From NCBI GenBank assembly GCA_009392215.1, contig VFGZ01000030.1, positions 24,038-88,037 on the forward strand: DNA of 64,000 bases. Reading direction: 5' to 3'. Of the stretch, positions 46,219 to 55,653 are shown in pieces (the stretch's first letter is position 1; every line of letters begins with the position of its first letter). The DNA comes from SAR202 cluster bacterium. GTDB lineage: Bacteria > Chloroflexota > Dehalococcoidia > Lucifugimonadales > Lucifugimonadaceae. A program made the position numbers and the translations under genes. The notes beneath the pieces were generated by a model that had not been told where the DNA came from, made no database searches, and saw only the letters and a list, made by a program, of their open reading frames with translations.

Positions 46219-47118
46219 TTATTCCAATACGGAATCGATCATCACCAATAAGAAAAACAATGCTAGATATAGCAATGAGTATTTGTATAGTTTTGTGGCT
46301 GTTGGACGATCTGGCTCTTTAAACAATTGATATGCGTACCAAAACAGAGCTAAATTCAATGACGCTGATCCAATTGTGTATATCCAACCTAAAGCGTGTG
46401 AAACAAATCCAAATAAAATGGTCAATACAGCAAGTACCACGGTGTATAGCAGTATCTGCTTAGTCGTGTGTCTGATACCCATAACCACAGGCAGCATTGG
46501 GATATTTGCTCGAGCGTAGTCATCTTTAATCATGATGGCCAGTGCCCAGAAATGTGGGGGTGTCCAGAAAAATATGATTACAAATAGATACCAAGCTGAA
46601 AGATCAAGGGTACCTGTTGATGCAGCGTAACCCACGAGTGGAGGAACTGCTCCAGCTGCTCCACCTATTACGATATTTTGGGTTGTTGTGCGTTTGAGTA
46701 TGACCGTGTACAAACCAAAGTAGAGCAGTGTCCCAACGATGGCGAGACCGGCAGCCAAAATGTTGGTCATCAGTGTGAGTATTACGAATGATCCAACGTT
46801 GAGTATGATCCCGAAAAATATCGCTGTATTAAACTGTATTCTGCCTTCAGCGACGGGACGATTTTTGGTTCGCCCCATTTTTTTGTCCAGCTCACTTTCG
46901 TAAGCCATATTCAAAGAAGCCGCTCCTCCGGACGCCAGTGCTCCACCGACTATCACCGCTATTATTATTTTCAAACTAGGCGTTGATTGAGCGCCGAGAA
47001 ATGCGCCTGCCACGGCTGAAACAAGAAGTAGTGACATCACTCGGGGTTTTGTCAGAGCCAAAAAATCCCCGAACAATGGGAGTAAGGATCTCCGATTGGC
47101 TGTTTCGTTATTTGTCAT
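46219..47118 (-). CDS. ctaB: protoheme IX farnesyltransferase (heme O synthase)
   Basis: Membrane prenyltransferase of 299 residues with about eight or nine hydrophobic helices. It attaches a farnesyl group to heme B to give heme O. LTKPRVMSLLLVSAVAG, the first Asp-rich region NMAYESELDKKMGRTKNRPV, GGAAGAVPPLVGY and the second HFWALAIMIKDDYARA match UbiA-type CtaB. It follows ctaA directly (nine bases between frames). Together they make heme A for an aa3-type cytochrome oxidase, implying aerobic respiration. The oxidase genes are not in this window. Confidence 0.96.
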   Translation of the reverse strand: MTNNETANRRSLLPLFGDFLALTKPRVMSLLLVSAVAGAFLGAQSTPSLKIIIAVIVGGALASGGAASLNMAYESELDKKMGRTKNRPVAEGRIQFNTAIFFGIILNVGSFVILTLMTNILAAGLAIVGTLLYFGLYTVILKRTTTQNIVIGGAAGAVPPLVGYAASTGTLDLSAWYLFVIIFFWTPPHFWALAIMIKDDYARANIPMLPVVMGIRHTTKQILLYTVVLAVLTILFGFVSHALGWIYTIGSASLNLALFWYAYQLFKEPDRPTATKLYKYSLLYLALFFLLVMIDSVLE

Positions 47119-47127
47119 TGTTGAATC

Positions 47128-48201
47128 CTAACCGTTAGTTACGGATTGGGTCGAGTCTGTTTGCACTATATGTTGATTGTGTCTAGAAACTGGGCGCAGT
47201 AATAACGCTACAAGTAAAACCATATCGATCCACACCACCGTGGCTAGGCTGAGGTGAGCAGCGCGAGCCCAAACAGAAAATGCGGTCCATGGGTTAGCAG
47301 CTCCCATGAGCATTTGGGCGAAAATAAGAATAGCTGATCCCAACGCTGCTCCACGTAGGGTTTTACTGGTGTTTGGCAGGCGCCATACGCGGTGTCCGGC
47401 CAAAAGTACTGCCATTACAGACGCTAATGACAACAACCTGTGTGACATGTGAATCCATTGAAGGCCTGATTTTGGGATCAAGTCAGGTCCGCATAGCGGC
47501 CAAGAGGAGCACACGGCTCCTGCCTCTTTCCAGACCGCGTAAGAACCAGAAAGTAAGGCGACCAGAGACAATATTGCTGCAATCGCGGCGATGTTGAGTG
47601 CACTCCGGTGTTCGTTACTCACTCTCCCCCAGATCCAACGCGAACTTTTGCCAATGGATCCATTTCTTGAATGCGAAGCAGCCACCAAAGCTAATACGCC
47701 TAAGCAGACTACGATTTCAGCTAGGAATAGATGCGTAGTTCGGATTGCTGGATCTAGGTCGTTCAGCACAACCAAACCTCCTAGTATTCCAACTATCGCG
47801 ATTAGACCAAGTTCTGCGCTTGCAAGCCAGGCTACGACTGATTCTGATCGATGCCGGAGCCAAAGCCGTACAACTGCAGCCACGATCGTGAGACCTAGCA
47901 ATGTTCCGATTGAGCGGTGACTATATTCCAATATGACATTATGTGGGCGTGGTATAGCCGCAGGTGACCCAGTCCATAGTTTATCGATTGTTTGTTGATC
48001 TAATGGTGGTATCCATTGCCCATAGCAAGTGGGCCAATCTGGGCAGCCATCTCCTGAGCCAGTTACTCGAACTACCCCGCCAACTGTGATTTGCAGTATG
48101 GCGCCCAAGACAGCTAATGAAAGGAGTAACAGTAGCAGTTTGTCTTTTGCGATAGGGAACTTAGGTGAAGTTCCCTCTGACGAGTGCCCGTAGGTTTCCA
48201 T
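47128..48201 (-). CDS. ctaA: heme A synthase
   Basis: CtaA/Cox15 of 357 residues with eight predicted helices. It oxidises the heme O methyl group to a formyl group. External Cys pairs CPDWPTCYG (first half) and VCSSWPLCG (second half) match the Bacillus-type loop Cys. Heme-ligand His residues appear in EYSHRSIG, TTHLFLAE, HMSHRLLS and AAHLSLA. It starts at ATG 48201 with ctaB nine bases beyond its stop. A nested inverted repeat lies upstream at 48314-48361. Confidence 0.95.
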   Translation of the reverse strand: METYGHSSEGTSPKFPIAKDKLLLLLLSLAVLGAILQITVGGVVRVTGSGDGCPDWPTCYGQWIPPLDQQTIDKLWTGSPAAIPRPHNVILEYSHRSIGTLLGLTIVAAVVRLWLRHRSESVVAWLASAELGLIAIVGILGGLVVLNDLDPAIRTTHLFLAEIVVCLGVLALVAASHSRNGSIGKSSRWIWGRVSNEHRSALNIAAIAAILSLVALLSGSYAVWKEAGAVCSSWPLCGPDLIPKSGLQWIHMSHRLLSLASVMAVLLAGHRVWRLPNTSKTLRGAALGSAILIFAQMLMGAANPWTAFSVWARAAHLSLATVVWIDMVLLVALLLRPVSRHNQHIVQTDSTQSVTNG

Positions 48202-48313
48202 TGTTATTTGACTTCCAATATTAAGATATTGACTTGGCTCAAGTTGCTTTTTTTGTGGGCGAATTTTGTGTGAAAAACTCCTTTATTATGATCGCGCACA
48301 AGTGATAATTATG

Positions 48314-48361
48314 GTGAGGAATTTACTGTCATTAATGACAAGCCAATGGGACTTTCCTCAC
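48314..48361. repeat. nested inverted repeats between sortase gene and ctaA
   Basis: An outer pair, GTGAGGAA (48314-48321) and TTCCTCAC (48354-48361), encloses a 14-base perfect palindrome TGTCATTAATGACA (48327-48340). The outer arm ends about 12 bases from the sortase stop. The inner palindrome looks like a regulator site for ctaA-ctaB; the whole could also fold as RNA after the sortase gene. Function not shown. Confidence 0.5.
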
Positions 48362-48372
48362 GTAGGCACCGT

Positions 48373-49254
48373 TTACAAGTACCTGTATGCAATCAAGGTG
48401 GCATTAACGAGTATTCGTTGATCATATACCTGGGGCGGCCAACACGTTACTAGTGTAATTTGAGCATCGTTTGAGGCTGTGAGTTGTAGGCTTTCTTCAT
48501 GCATCTGGCTAGTAGTTGTGACCCGATAAATGAACTCTGCATCGCTGGTCTGAAGATAAATGTCTACAGGATCTTCTTTGATAAGGTCAGTTACTTCAGG
48601 GAGATGTCTGAATATGTTTCCTTCGTCTGTTGTAAAGCTTTCAAGGTGGCCAAAAAACCAACCCCTTCCTGGTTGGCCTGGGTTTGGTGTTTCTGGGATA
48701 TGTCCAACAGTGTTGTCTGGCGTTTCGTAAGACCTTTCATTTGCCACATCAATAATTCCTAGGTCTACCACTGTTGCGTCAACGTTGATAGAAGGAATTC
48801 TGATTCCGGTTGCTTTTGAATTGGGGTTGAAATTTTGGAAAATATCCGTCGATAAAACAGGAAAGAACTCGTCTGGAATGGTGGGGCCGCCATATGGATC
48901 TGAACCTGCCCACTCTGGTTGAGACCAGTACTTTGGATTTAACAGTGCACCAGGATAGAGATTGGCGAATTGATCTGAACTAGCTCTTCGTTGAGTTAAC
49001 GGGATGGGGTCTTTGCTTTCTACAGGGACCTTTTTGCCATCATATATTGATCGGCCTAAGTGGTTACCAAGGGATTCTTTTGGAATACTGTAGGTGAATT
49101 TATCCGCGTCTGACCCTGAGCGCATTCTCGAGTAGAAATACCAGCTGGATGCCACTATAAGGGCTACACCTAACAGCACCATTGCATATGCAGAAATCGC
49201 TAATACTGAAAAACTTAACGGCTTGTCAGTAGCAGGTATTGGTGTTTTGACCAT
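48373..49254 (-). CDS. sortase
   Basis: A 293-residue membrane-anchored sortase. One N-terminal helix (about residues 14-40) is followed by a spacer and the catalytic barrel (RIPSINVDATVVDLGI onward). The His is in GWFFGHLES, the catalytic Cys in TLVTCWPP and the Arg in DQRILVNATLIA, so the triad is complete. Sortases cleave a C-terminal LPxTG-like signal and join proteins to the wall or to one another. No obvious LPxTG protein is encoded in this window. It implies a single-membrane-type surface, consistent with Chloroflexota. Confidence 0.88.
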   Translation of the reverse strand: MVKTPIPATDKPLSFSVLAISAYAMVLLGVALIVASSWYFYSRMRSGSDADKFTYSIPKESLGNHLGRSIYDGKKVPVESKDPIPLTQRRASSDQFANLYPGALLNPKYWSQPEWAGSDPYGGPTIPDEFFPVLSTDIFQNFNPNSKATGIRIPSINVDATVVDLGIIDVANERSYETPDNTVGHIPETPNPGQPGRGWFFGHLESFTTDEGNIFRHLPEVTDLIKEDPVDIYLQTSDAEFIYRVTTTSQMHEESLQLTASNDAQITLVTCWPPQVYDQRILVNATLIAYRYL

Positions 49255-49306
49255 CTCTATTCCGAATTATGTAATTCAATGTTCGCTTGAATTACATGTA
49301 CGAATA

Positions 49307-49537
49307 CTAACGGACCCTAGCGCCTTTATGGATGTCCTCGCCTAGATGTATCTCGCCATTTCGGATTTTTAAATTGAAATCGCACTCTGGATTGGTGCAG
49401 ACCCAAGCCTTATAGTGCACGGGGGCTCCCTGGGCGCCGAAATCAGACAAAGGCACCAAAACCCCTCCTACGTTACACGCCATACATTCCGGCCAATTGT
49501 TTGAATCCAAATTCTTAAAGCTCCTATTGTGGTCCAC
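49307..49537 (-). CDS. small zinc-ribbon-like protein, unknown function
   Basis: A 76-residue hydrophilic protein with Cys18-Cys21 and Cys47-Cys52 (CMAC and CTNPEC), a probable zinc ribbon. It contains LKIRNGEIHLGEDIH near the C-terminus. It starts with a GTG at 49537, and the exact start is uncertain. It lies upstream of the sortase gene on the same strand. Small zinc ribbons of this kind often bind nucleic acid or other proteins, but no family is recognised. Confidence 0.6.
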   Translation of the reverse strand: MDHNRSFKNLDSNNWPECMACNVGGVLVPLSDFGAQGAPVHYKAWVCTNPECDFNLKIRNGEIHLGEDIHKGARVR

Positions 49538-49693
49538 TTAATTTGAGAAGTATTTCAATTTTTCTTTTGGCATTTTTAGGCTTTCTAGGTGAATACCAAT
49601 AATGCCAGACACGTTTATCCTTGACCATTCAGCATATTACTATCCGTGGGTTGAGAAAAACACTGACTTTAGCGTTACATTGAACATATTGGC

Positions 49694-50746
49694 ATGATTA
49701 TTCTAGGAATCGAAACAAGTTGTGACGAGACATCCGTCGGGGTAGTTGACGGGGATGGCTTCGCGTTAGCTAACGTGGTAGCTACACAGGTTGATGTTCA
49801 TGCCCGGTACGGTGGGATCGTCCCGGAAGTAGCGTCGCGTCAGCATGTTCTAGATATCCGCCCTGTTTGTGAACAGGCTATTTTGGAGTCAGGGGTTGAT
49901 TGGAGCGATATTGATGCAGTGGGGGTTACACACGGTCCGGGACTTGCAGGGTCATTAATCACGGGATTGAATTTCTCGAAAGCTCTTTCATCTGCGCTTG
50001 GGGTCCCATTGGTTGGGGTCAATCATTTGGAGGGTCATGTGTATGGGGCTTGGATAAGGACTCAAGAAAACGATCTCCAGCCTTTCCAAGAATATGTCGG
50101 TGAAAAACTAATTATGTGTCTTATTGTATCGGGGGGACACACTGAACTTGTTCTACTAGAAGATCATGGTAAGTTCAAGTTGTTAGGGGAAACTCGAGAC
50201 GATGCTGCAGGTGAAGCTTTTGATAAGGCGGCGCGTGTAATGGGCCTTCGTTATCCGGGTGGTCCTGAAATACAGCGCGTGGCTCGAGATGCTCCGACGA
50301 TTGAGCCTTTACCAAGAGCGTGGATGAAAGGTACAGATGATTTTTCATTTAGTGGGCTTAAAACAGCTACGCTGAATCGAGCTCGTTCACTGGGAATATA
50401 TCCTCCTGATAATTCCGATAAGGAAGTTGATCATACGATCATCGCTGGCCTAGCAAAGGCATTTCAGGATTCGGCTGTGGATGTATTAGTATCCAAAACA
50501 GTTGAGGCAGCCCTCCGGGAGGACTGTGCTGGCATAGTGTTAGTAGGTGGTGTGGCTGCCAACAAAGCTTTGCGTGAAACTCTTGTGAAGAAGTCGCCGC
50601 TTCCTGTTGGTATACCACCTTTTGAGTTTTGTACTGACAATGGTGCGATGATAGCTATGGCCGGGCTTATTAACTATCGCTTTGGTCGGCGTGATGACTG
50701 GTATTTGGATGTGACTCCCAATCTCAGGATTGGGAACGTTGTTTAG
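49694..50746 (+). CDS. tsaD: tRNA N6-adenosine threonylcarbamoyltransferase
   Basis: TsaD (Gcp/YgjD) of 350 residues, the ASKHA-fold enzyme that places threonylcarbamoyl on A37 of ANN-reading tRNAs. ILGIETSCDETSVGVV, the metal-binding NHLEGHVYG His pair, VSGGHTELVL, AGEAFDKAARVMGL and the late FCTDNGAMIAMAG are all canonical. It starts at ATG 49694. Its stop overlaps the 3' end of the convergent PH-like gene by four bases. Confidence 0.97.
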   Translation: MIILGIETSCDETSVGVVDGDGFALANVVATQVDVHARYGGIVPEVASRQHVLDIRPVCEQAILESGVDWSDIDAVGVTHGPGLAGSLITGLNFSKALSSALGVPLVGVNHLEGHVYGAWIRTQENDLQPFQEYVGEKLIMCLIVSGGHTELVLLEDHGKFKLLGETRDDAAGEAFDKAARVMGLRYPGGPEIQRVARDAPTIEPLPRAWMKGTDDFSFSGLKTATLNRARSLGIYPPDNSDKEVDHTIIAGLAKAFQDSAVDVLVSKTVEAALREDCAGIVLVGGVAANKALRETLVKKSPLPVGIPPFEFCTDNGAMIAMAGLINYRFGRRDDWYLDVTPNLRIGNVV

Positions 50747-51321
50747 AGCCGATTGGATGGGTAGTTGCGAAAGGGAGACCCAAGTCGTCTTGGTACCAGG
50801 CGTCGTCTTGTGTCCTCTACTTTCTGCAGGAAGTGCACAGCTTCGGATAACTTATTGCCAACCTCGCCGCTGACTTTTCCTGACATGGTTTGGAATTCAA
50901 TATGAACTCCTTCTGGACGTAACCAATAATCTGCTATCAAAATTAGTGAAATTAATGCCACAGCCAGTGAAGCTATGATCCCTGACATGGAATTTGGGAT
51001 AACTTGCCAGACGACGATCGCACTGCATAATCCAATAATGCCCCATATAGCACTTCGACGGGCTCTTGGGCGTTTGAAGATCTGGATTGACGAAATATCT
51101 TGCATTTGGATCGATGAATATACAACCGTTGATCGTGACTCTCGGTTATATATGATCCTGTTGTGAGTGAGCTGAAATTCGCCGCCATTATCTGATCTAA
51201 GTTCAGCTATTACCCGTTCGCCTGGTAATAGCTGGCCATTCTCGAGTGAAAGGTTGTTGGATATCTGTGTATTGCCGGTGCGAGTTTTTTTGCCGCTTTC
51301 CGGGATCGTATCGTTGCCCAT
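50743..51321 (-). CDS. membrane protein with PH-like domain, unknown function
   Basis: A 192-residue protein. An N-terminal polar stretch leads into a bacterial PH-like fold (LLPGERVIAELR, FQLTHNRIIYN, SIQMQDISSIQI). Two adjacent hydrophobic helices (about 105-122 and 126-145) and a C-terminal basic region follow. This arrangement is common in small membrane proteins of unknown role. It ends within the last four bases of convergent tsaD. The 236 bases upstream contain nothing I recognise. Confidence 0.65.
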   Translation of the reverse strand: MGNDTIPESGKKTRTGNTQISNNLSLENGQLLPGERVIAELRSDNGGEFQLTHNRIIYNRESRSTVVYSSIQMQDISSIQIFKRPRARRSAIWGIIGLCSAIVVWQVIPNSMSGIIASLAVALISLILIADYWLRPEGVHIEFQTMSGKVSGEVGNKLSEAVHFLQKVEDTRRRLVPRRLGSPFRNYPSNRL

Positions 51322-51557
51322 AGTTGTAATCCTATCTTAGGTTAGGAACAGGTTGGGTTTGTTTATCCTTTGCATCAGGTTTAATTGAATGTTGTTTATG
51401 ACAAGAAGGTCATAGCGCAGATTTTGTACGCGTGTCGAGTTAAGGCTCATTAAGTCCAATTACCCATTATTTATATGGATAAAACGCCCCGAACTCTTTG
51501 TGCAATTGATCGATCAGGTTGAATACTGAGAACGGGCTGATGCGGGTTAGCCGACAT

Positions 51558-52310
51558 TCATGAATTTATTTTGTCATTCTTGTGTGCTGCTACGAAAGCG
51601 CGCGCTTCTCCCAACATCAACTCCGCGATACCAATACCCGTCGTTAGATCGCCACCGGCCGTCTTACCTGCAGCTCGTGCTCGAGACTCGACATCGAGCG
51701 TGGCAGCAATGCGATCTGGATGATTCGGTTGCCCAGGATGACCGAGTGATTGAGCGAAATCGTGTGGCCCACCTGTCACACCGGTAAGGCCGGGGACCGC
51801 AAGGATATCGTCGAGGTTATCCCATGCCTTTTTGTCCTCTATTTGTGCAACTACCAGCATATTTTCATTTGACCATTTGGCGAATCCGAGCTTGCCCCCG
51901 TACTTTTCATCTAGAACGGTCTGATCATTGAATTCTGTACCTCTGCCCCCGCCCCACGATCGTTTGCCTTCGACTGGAAAGAGACATGCATCGGCCAGCG
52001 CCTGGGCTTCTTCACCTGAGTTAATGTGAGGGCCGGTAACTCCTTGAATTCCGCGGTCGAGATACAGATTGATCTGGTAAGCAGCATTGTCTGGAACTCG
52101 TGCGATTACCGACATTCCGTACCCGTTTGCAGTACGACATATATCGTCGATCGCCTCTTCGGGGAAGCCGCCATGTTCGCCATCTATCGAGATCGCATCG
52201 AAGTCGACATGTGCAGCCATTTCGATCATGTACAAAGCCGGATGGGCAAGTGCGAAAACTGTAGCTTTTCGGCCTTGTTTATTAGCCTCAATAATAGTGT
52301 TGTTGATCAT
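51558..52310 (-). CDS. HpcH/HpaI family aldolase
   Basis: A 250-residue class II pyruvate aldolase of the HpcH/HpaI family, which cleaves 2-keto-3-deoxy or 4-hydroxy-2-keto acids to pyruvate plus an aldehyde. The family His is in SIDGEHGGFP, the Arg in IARVPDN, the metal-binding Glu in VVAQIEDKKAW and the Asp region in GGPHDFAQSLG. ATG 52310 has AGGAG nine bases upstream; an in-frame GTG just before it is possible. It likely works after the sugar-acid dehydratases encoded nearby. Confidence 0.88.
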   Translation of the reverse strand: MINNTIIEANKQGRKATVFALAHPALYMIEMAAHVDFDAISIDGEHGGFPEEAIDDICRTANGYGMSVIARVPDNAAYQINLYLDRGIQGVTGPHINSGEEAQALADACLFPVEGKRSWGGGRGTEFNDQTVLDEKYGGKLGFAKWSNENMLVVAQIEDKKAWDNLDDILAVPGLTGVTGGPHDFAQSLGHPGQPNHPDRIAATLDVESRARAAGKTAGGDLTTGIGIAELMLGEARAFVAAHKNDKINS

Positions 52311-52464
52311 CACGAAGGTCTCCTGTCGATGGAATTATTTTTTATAGAATTCGACTTACTTGGTCGTTTTTCAAATACGTTGTTGTGAATATCTAATTTT
52401 CCGTTGACTGAATATTTGTACGATCTAGGTGGTTTACACCGTCGAAGAACAAGTTTTGCAGCCA

Positions 52465-53622
52465 TTAGATTCCTCTTATTCTGCCTCCAGCCGAGCTTAC
52501 TTTTGCTAGAGGCGGGTGCGCTGCGATTTCTTTTTCATTGAGTTCAAGTCCTAAGCCGGGTGCATCAGTGAGCTCGACGTAACCATTTTCTTGGCGGATA
52601 AACCCGTTTAGAACGGTGAAATAGTGTTCAGTGTAAAACTCAGCATGATACTCCTGAATTTCGAAATTGATTATCGACGCATCAAGGTGCATTTCTGCCA
52701 TTGCTCCGACAGGAGAGCATACGTTGTGCGGAGCCATTGTTATATGTTTTGCTTCTGCGATGATAGCGATTTTCTTTAACTCAGTGATGCCACCGGCATT
52801 TGCTATGTCTGGCTGAAGCACGTCAACGGCATGTTTGTCGACTATTTCTGCGAATGGAAATTTAGTGTAGAGACGTTCGCCGGTTGCTATGGGTATGTTG
52901 ACCTTATTTCGAACCTCCACTAGTTCGGAGACCCGTTCTTGAGATACTGGCTCTTCGTAAAAAAGTGGTCGGTATTCTTCGAGGCGTTTTCCTATTTGAA
53001 TTGCATTCATTACGTTGAACTTGGCGTGTGCTTCAACGAGTATGTCAACAAATGGTCCGACAGATTCTCTGACAGCGGCGACGCGGTCTTCGGCTAACTG
53101 AGATTCTTCGAGTGATAATTTATAGAAGTTGTCTTGGCCGAACGGGTCGAACTTAAGGGCAGTGTAGCCCTTGTCGATGACGATCTTTGCTTCTTCTGCG
53201 TTTTGTTCTGGTGTGCCGGGGTTGGTATACCAACCATTTGCGTAAACTCGAATTTTTTTTCTGTGAGCGCCACCTAATAACTTCCATACTGGTTGGTCTA
53301 GAAGCTTACCTTTAAGATCCCATAACGCTATGTCAATCCCTGAAAGGGCCGTTGATGCTATCCGTCCGCCTCGTGCCTGGAAATCTTGATACAGATTTGT
53401 CCAATGTACTTCAGATTCTAGAGGGTCTTTACCGGATAGATGCTTATGTACCATCGCTTCGATCATGGCCATTACGAGATCATCGTCTTCCATGGGTGAT
53501 GCATCGCCAATACCAGAAATATTCGGATTGTCAGTGTTTAATATGACCAACAGCCAGTTACGCTGAGCATTGTGGTGATTCGCTGAGAAGCGTCTGAATT
53601 CAACGTTTGTTATTGCTGGCAC
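52465..53622 (-). CDS. enolase-superfamily dehydratase/racemase A (mandelate racemase type)
   Basis: A 385-residue member of the mandelate racemase/muconate lactonizing enzyme group. The barrel shows YTALKFDPFG with the first catalytic-type Lys, metal ligands at ILVEAHAKF, LFYEEPV and IATGERL, QPDIANAGG, and the catalytic His in APHNVCSPVG. The KFDPF and PHN pattern is closest to galactonate/gluconate-dehydratase-like enzymes, but specificity cannot be fixed. The start is GTG 53622 with AGGA ten bases upstream. It is one of three superfamily genes within 12 kb and is divergent from a metallophosphoesterase gene. Confidence 0.87.
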   Translation of the reverse strand: MPAITNVEFRRFSANHHNAQRNWLLVILNTDNPNISGIGDASPMEDDDLVMAMIEAMVHKHLSGKDPLESEVHWTNLYQDFQARGGRIASTALSGIDIALWDLKGKLLDQPVWKLLGGAHRKKIRVYANGWYTNPGTPEQNAEEAKIVIDKGYTALKFDPFGQDNFYKLSLEESQLAEDRVAAVRESVGPFVDILVEAHAKFNVMNAIQIGKRLEEYRPLFYEEPVSQERVSELVEVRNKVNIPIATGERLYTKFPFAEIVDKHAVDVLQPDIANAGGITELKKIAIIAEAKHITMAPHNVCSPVGAMAEMHLDASIINFEIQEYHAEFYTEHYFTVLNGFIRQENGYVELTDAPGLGLELNEKEIAAHPPLAKVSSAGGRIRGI

Positions 53623-53803
53623 GCCTCATAAGTCCTTTTATGATTTGTTTTAAATATGGTATTGGGCGGGGAGTATACGCTGAATTTGTCAGCACGTTGA
53701 TAACTGAGACATCCTATTTGATCGATACACCGGAAGTAGCTGGAGATATGATGTTGGTCGGTTTGGTTTTCGGTCGAGTGTAATTCTGAAGAGGTGATTA
53801 TTT

Positions 53804-54856
53804 TTGTCTAATACTTTACGCCTGTGGGCACTTTCTGACACCCATGTTGGGACCGATATAAAATTTGGCAGACGTTCGCTTGAAGAGGTGATCCAGCATG
53901 CTGAATCCTGGCCGAATCGCCCCGAGCAATCAGGGGGCTTCGATATTGCTTTGAACCTCGGTGATTTCTCAGGATCTCAGTTGCCACCCGACGATGATGA
54001 AGGTGAGCTTGTTGTTTCTCAATATGCTTCTGCTAAACATCATGGCCGTGAGCATTTCTATGACGTGATTGGAAACCATGACGCTTCTGGTGCAGAAGAG
54101 CCAACGCAGTGGTGGTTTAAGAAATGGATAGACCCTACTGGCAGTAACCCGGAATTTTCGCAAGTCCATAATGCCAAGAGACCATATCCAACCACAGGGA
54201 CGTGGGAAAATTATTCATTTGAAGTCGGCAATATAGTTTTTTTGATGCTTGCTGACCGAAATGACGGTGGTCCACCTATCGGTAGGGGCGATTTTGGTGG
54301 ATATCCTGCTGGTGCTATTTCAGAAGAGACGTTTCAGTGGTGGGTTCAAAAGGTATCGGACAACAAACATAAGATTGTTGTCACTGCTCACCATCATATG
54401 GTTAAGGAAACTACCGTCGCATCAGGATTGGGTGAGGGTTGTGATCAGGGCTATCATGGACGCATGCCGGATGGAGGAGCACCAGGCTCATCGTTCATAT
54501 ATTGGGTAGGTGGTCAGAAGGACTCTGGTCGTATAGAGGATTATCTGGCCAAGAATGAACCCGCGATAGATTTGTGGCTCGGTGCACATACTCATACCCA
54601 TCCCGATGATACAACTGGTGGTCGGACTCATATAGAGCGTAAATGGGGTGCGAATTTTGTGAATGTGTCGGCAATAACTAGATACCACGGCAAACGTAAT
54701 TCAATTCCCATGAGCCGTTTATTTACTTTCACTGATGGCAGCGACGAAGTTCGTGTGCAGTGTTATCTACATACTGATCAGTACGCTGAACAGGGTTGGT
54801 ACGAGCCATCTGAGCGGACAGTTAAGCTACGACATCGATTCGAGATGTCGAAATGA
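53804..54856 (+). CDS. calcineurin-like metallophosphoesterase
   Basis: A 350-residue metallophosphoesterase. The five family blocks are present: ALSDTHVG, LNLGDFSG, VIGNHDASG, TAHHHMV and GAHTHTHPDD. These bind two metals for hydrolysis of phosphomono- or diesters. No signal peptide is seen. The start is a TTG at 53804 with GAGG upstream. The stop overlaps the ATG of the following SDR gene (ATGA), so the pair is translationally coupled. A phosphorylated sugar or nucleotide substrate is possible. Confidence 0.85.
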   Translation: MSNTLRLWALSDTHVGTDIKFGRRSLEEVIQHAESWPNRPEQSGGFDIALNLGDFSGSQLPPDDDEGELVVSQYASAKHHGREHFYDVIGNHDASGAEEPTQWWFKKWIDPTGSNPEFSQVHNAKRPYPTTGTWENYSFEVGNIVFLMLADRNDGGPPIGRGDFGGYPAGAISEETFQWWVQKVSDNKHKIVVTAHHHMVKETTVASGLGEGCDQGYHGRMPDGGAPGSSFIYWVGGQKDSGRIEDYLAKNEPAIDLWLGAHTHTHPDDTTGGRTHIERKWGANFVNVSAITRYHGKRNSIPMSRLFTFTDGSDEVRVQCYLHTDQYAEQGWYEPSERTVKLRHRFEMSK

Positions 54857-55644
54857 TTAAGACGATACAGGAATTATTTGACCTGACCGATAGAACGGCC
54901 ATTGTTACCGGAGGTGGGACACACCTTGGGACTGCTTTTACTGAGGCTCTGTGTGATTTAGGAGCGAAGGTTTACATTGCTTCTCGCAGAGCACGACTTT
55001 GTGATGAGGTTGCGGAGGTTTTACGAGGCAGAGGATTGGATGTCGTCGGGGTGGGTTGTGATGTTACTGATGAGGCGCAAGTCGATGCTTTGGTAGAGCG
55101 TGTGATGGTCGAGAACGGTCGGCTTGATATTGCTGTTTGCAATGCGGGCGGCTCATTTACAACGAGTTACCCTCCTAATGGCGACATCGATGAATTCAAG
55201 CGAACATTGGATTTAAATTTGACGGGGACGTATATAACGGCCCAATGTGCGAGCAGAGTCATGATCCCCGAAAAACGTGGATCGATTATTACTTTGGGAT
55301 CGATAGGAGCGACCCTTTCGATGGATACCCGAATCTATAACTCCGAATTCAAGCGTTCAGGTCCTCCATATTTAGCGGCTAAAGGTGGCGTACTCAATCT
55401 TACGAGAGCGTTAGCTGCGGAATTTGGAGAATATGGGATTACAGTTAATTGCATCTCACCAGGTCAAATTCCTCGAATTGATACCAATGTTGATCAAATT
55501 GAAACCTTCCGCAAGATGATCCCGCTTCAGCGGACCGGTTTATCTGAGGACCTAAAGGGCAGTCTCGCGTTATTAGCATCGGATGCTGGGGGATGGATTA
55601 CGGGACAAGAAATCCGAATTGATGGGGGTTGGTCCATATGGTAA
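54853..55644 (+). CDS. SDR-family oxidoreductase, catalytically complete
   Basis: A classical short-chain dehydrogenase of 263 residues. The NAD(P)-binding motif TGGGTHLG, the NAGG motif, the catalytic Ser in TLGSIGA, and YLAAK (YxxxK) are all intact, unlike the first SDR in the window. The late INCISPGQIP-type segment and GQEIRIDGGWS ending are typical of sugar or hydroxyacid dehydrogenases such as gluconate 5-dehydrogenase-like proteins. The gene is coupled to the metallophosphoesterase by a 4-base overlap. Substrate unknown. Confidence 0.9.
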   Translation: MIKTIQELFDLTDRTAIVTGGGTHLGTAFTEALCDLGAKVYIASRRARLCDEVAEVLRGRGLDVVGVGCDVTDEAQVDALVERVMVENGRLDIAVCNAGGSFTTSYPPNGDIDEFKRTLDLNLTGTYITAQCASRVMIPEKRGSIITLGSIGATLSMDTRIYNSEFKRSGPPYLAAKGGVLNLTRALAAEFGEYGITVNCISPGQIPRIDTNVDQIETFRKMIPLQRTGLSEDLKGSLALLASDAGGWITGQEIRIDGGWSIW

Positions 55645-55653
55645 CCATGCAAG

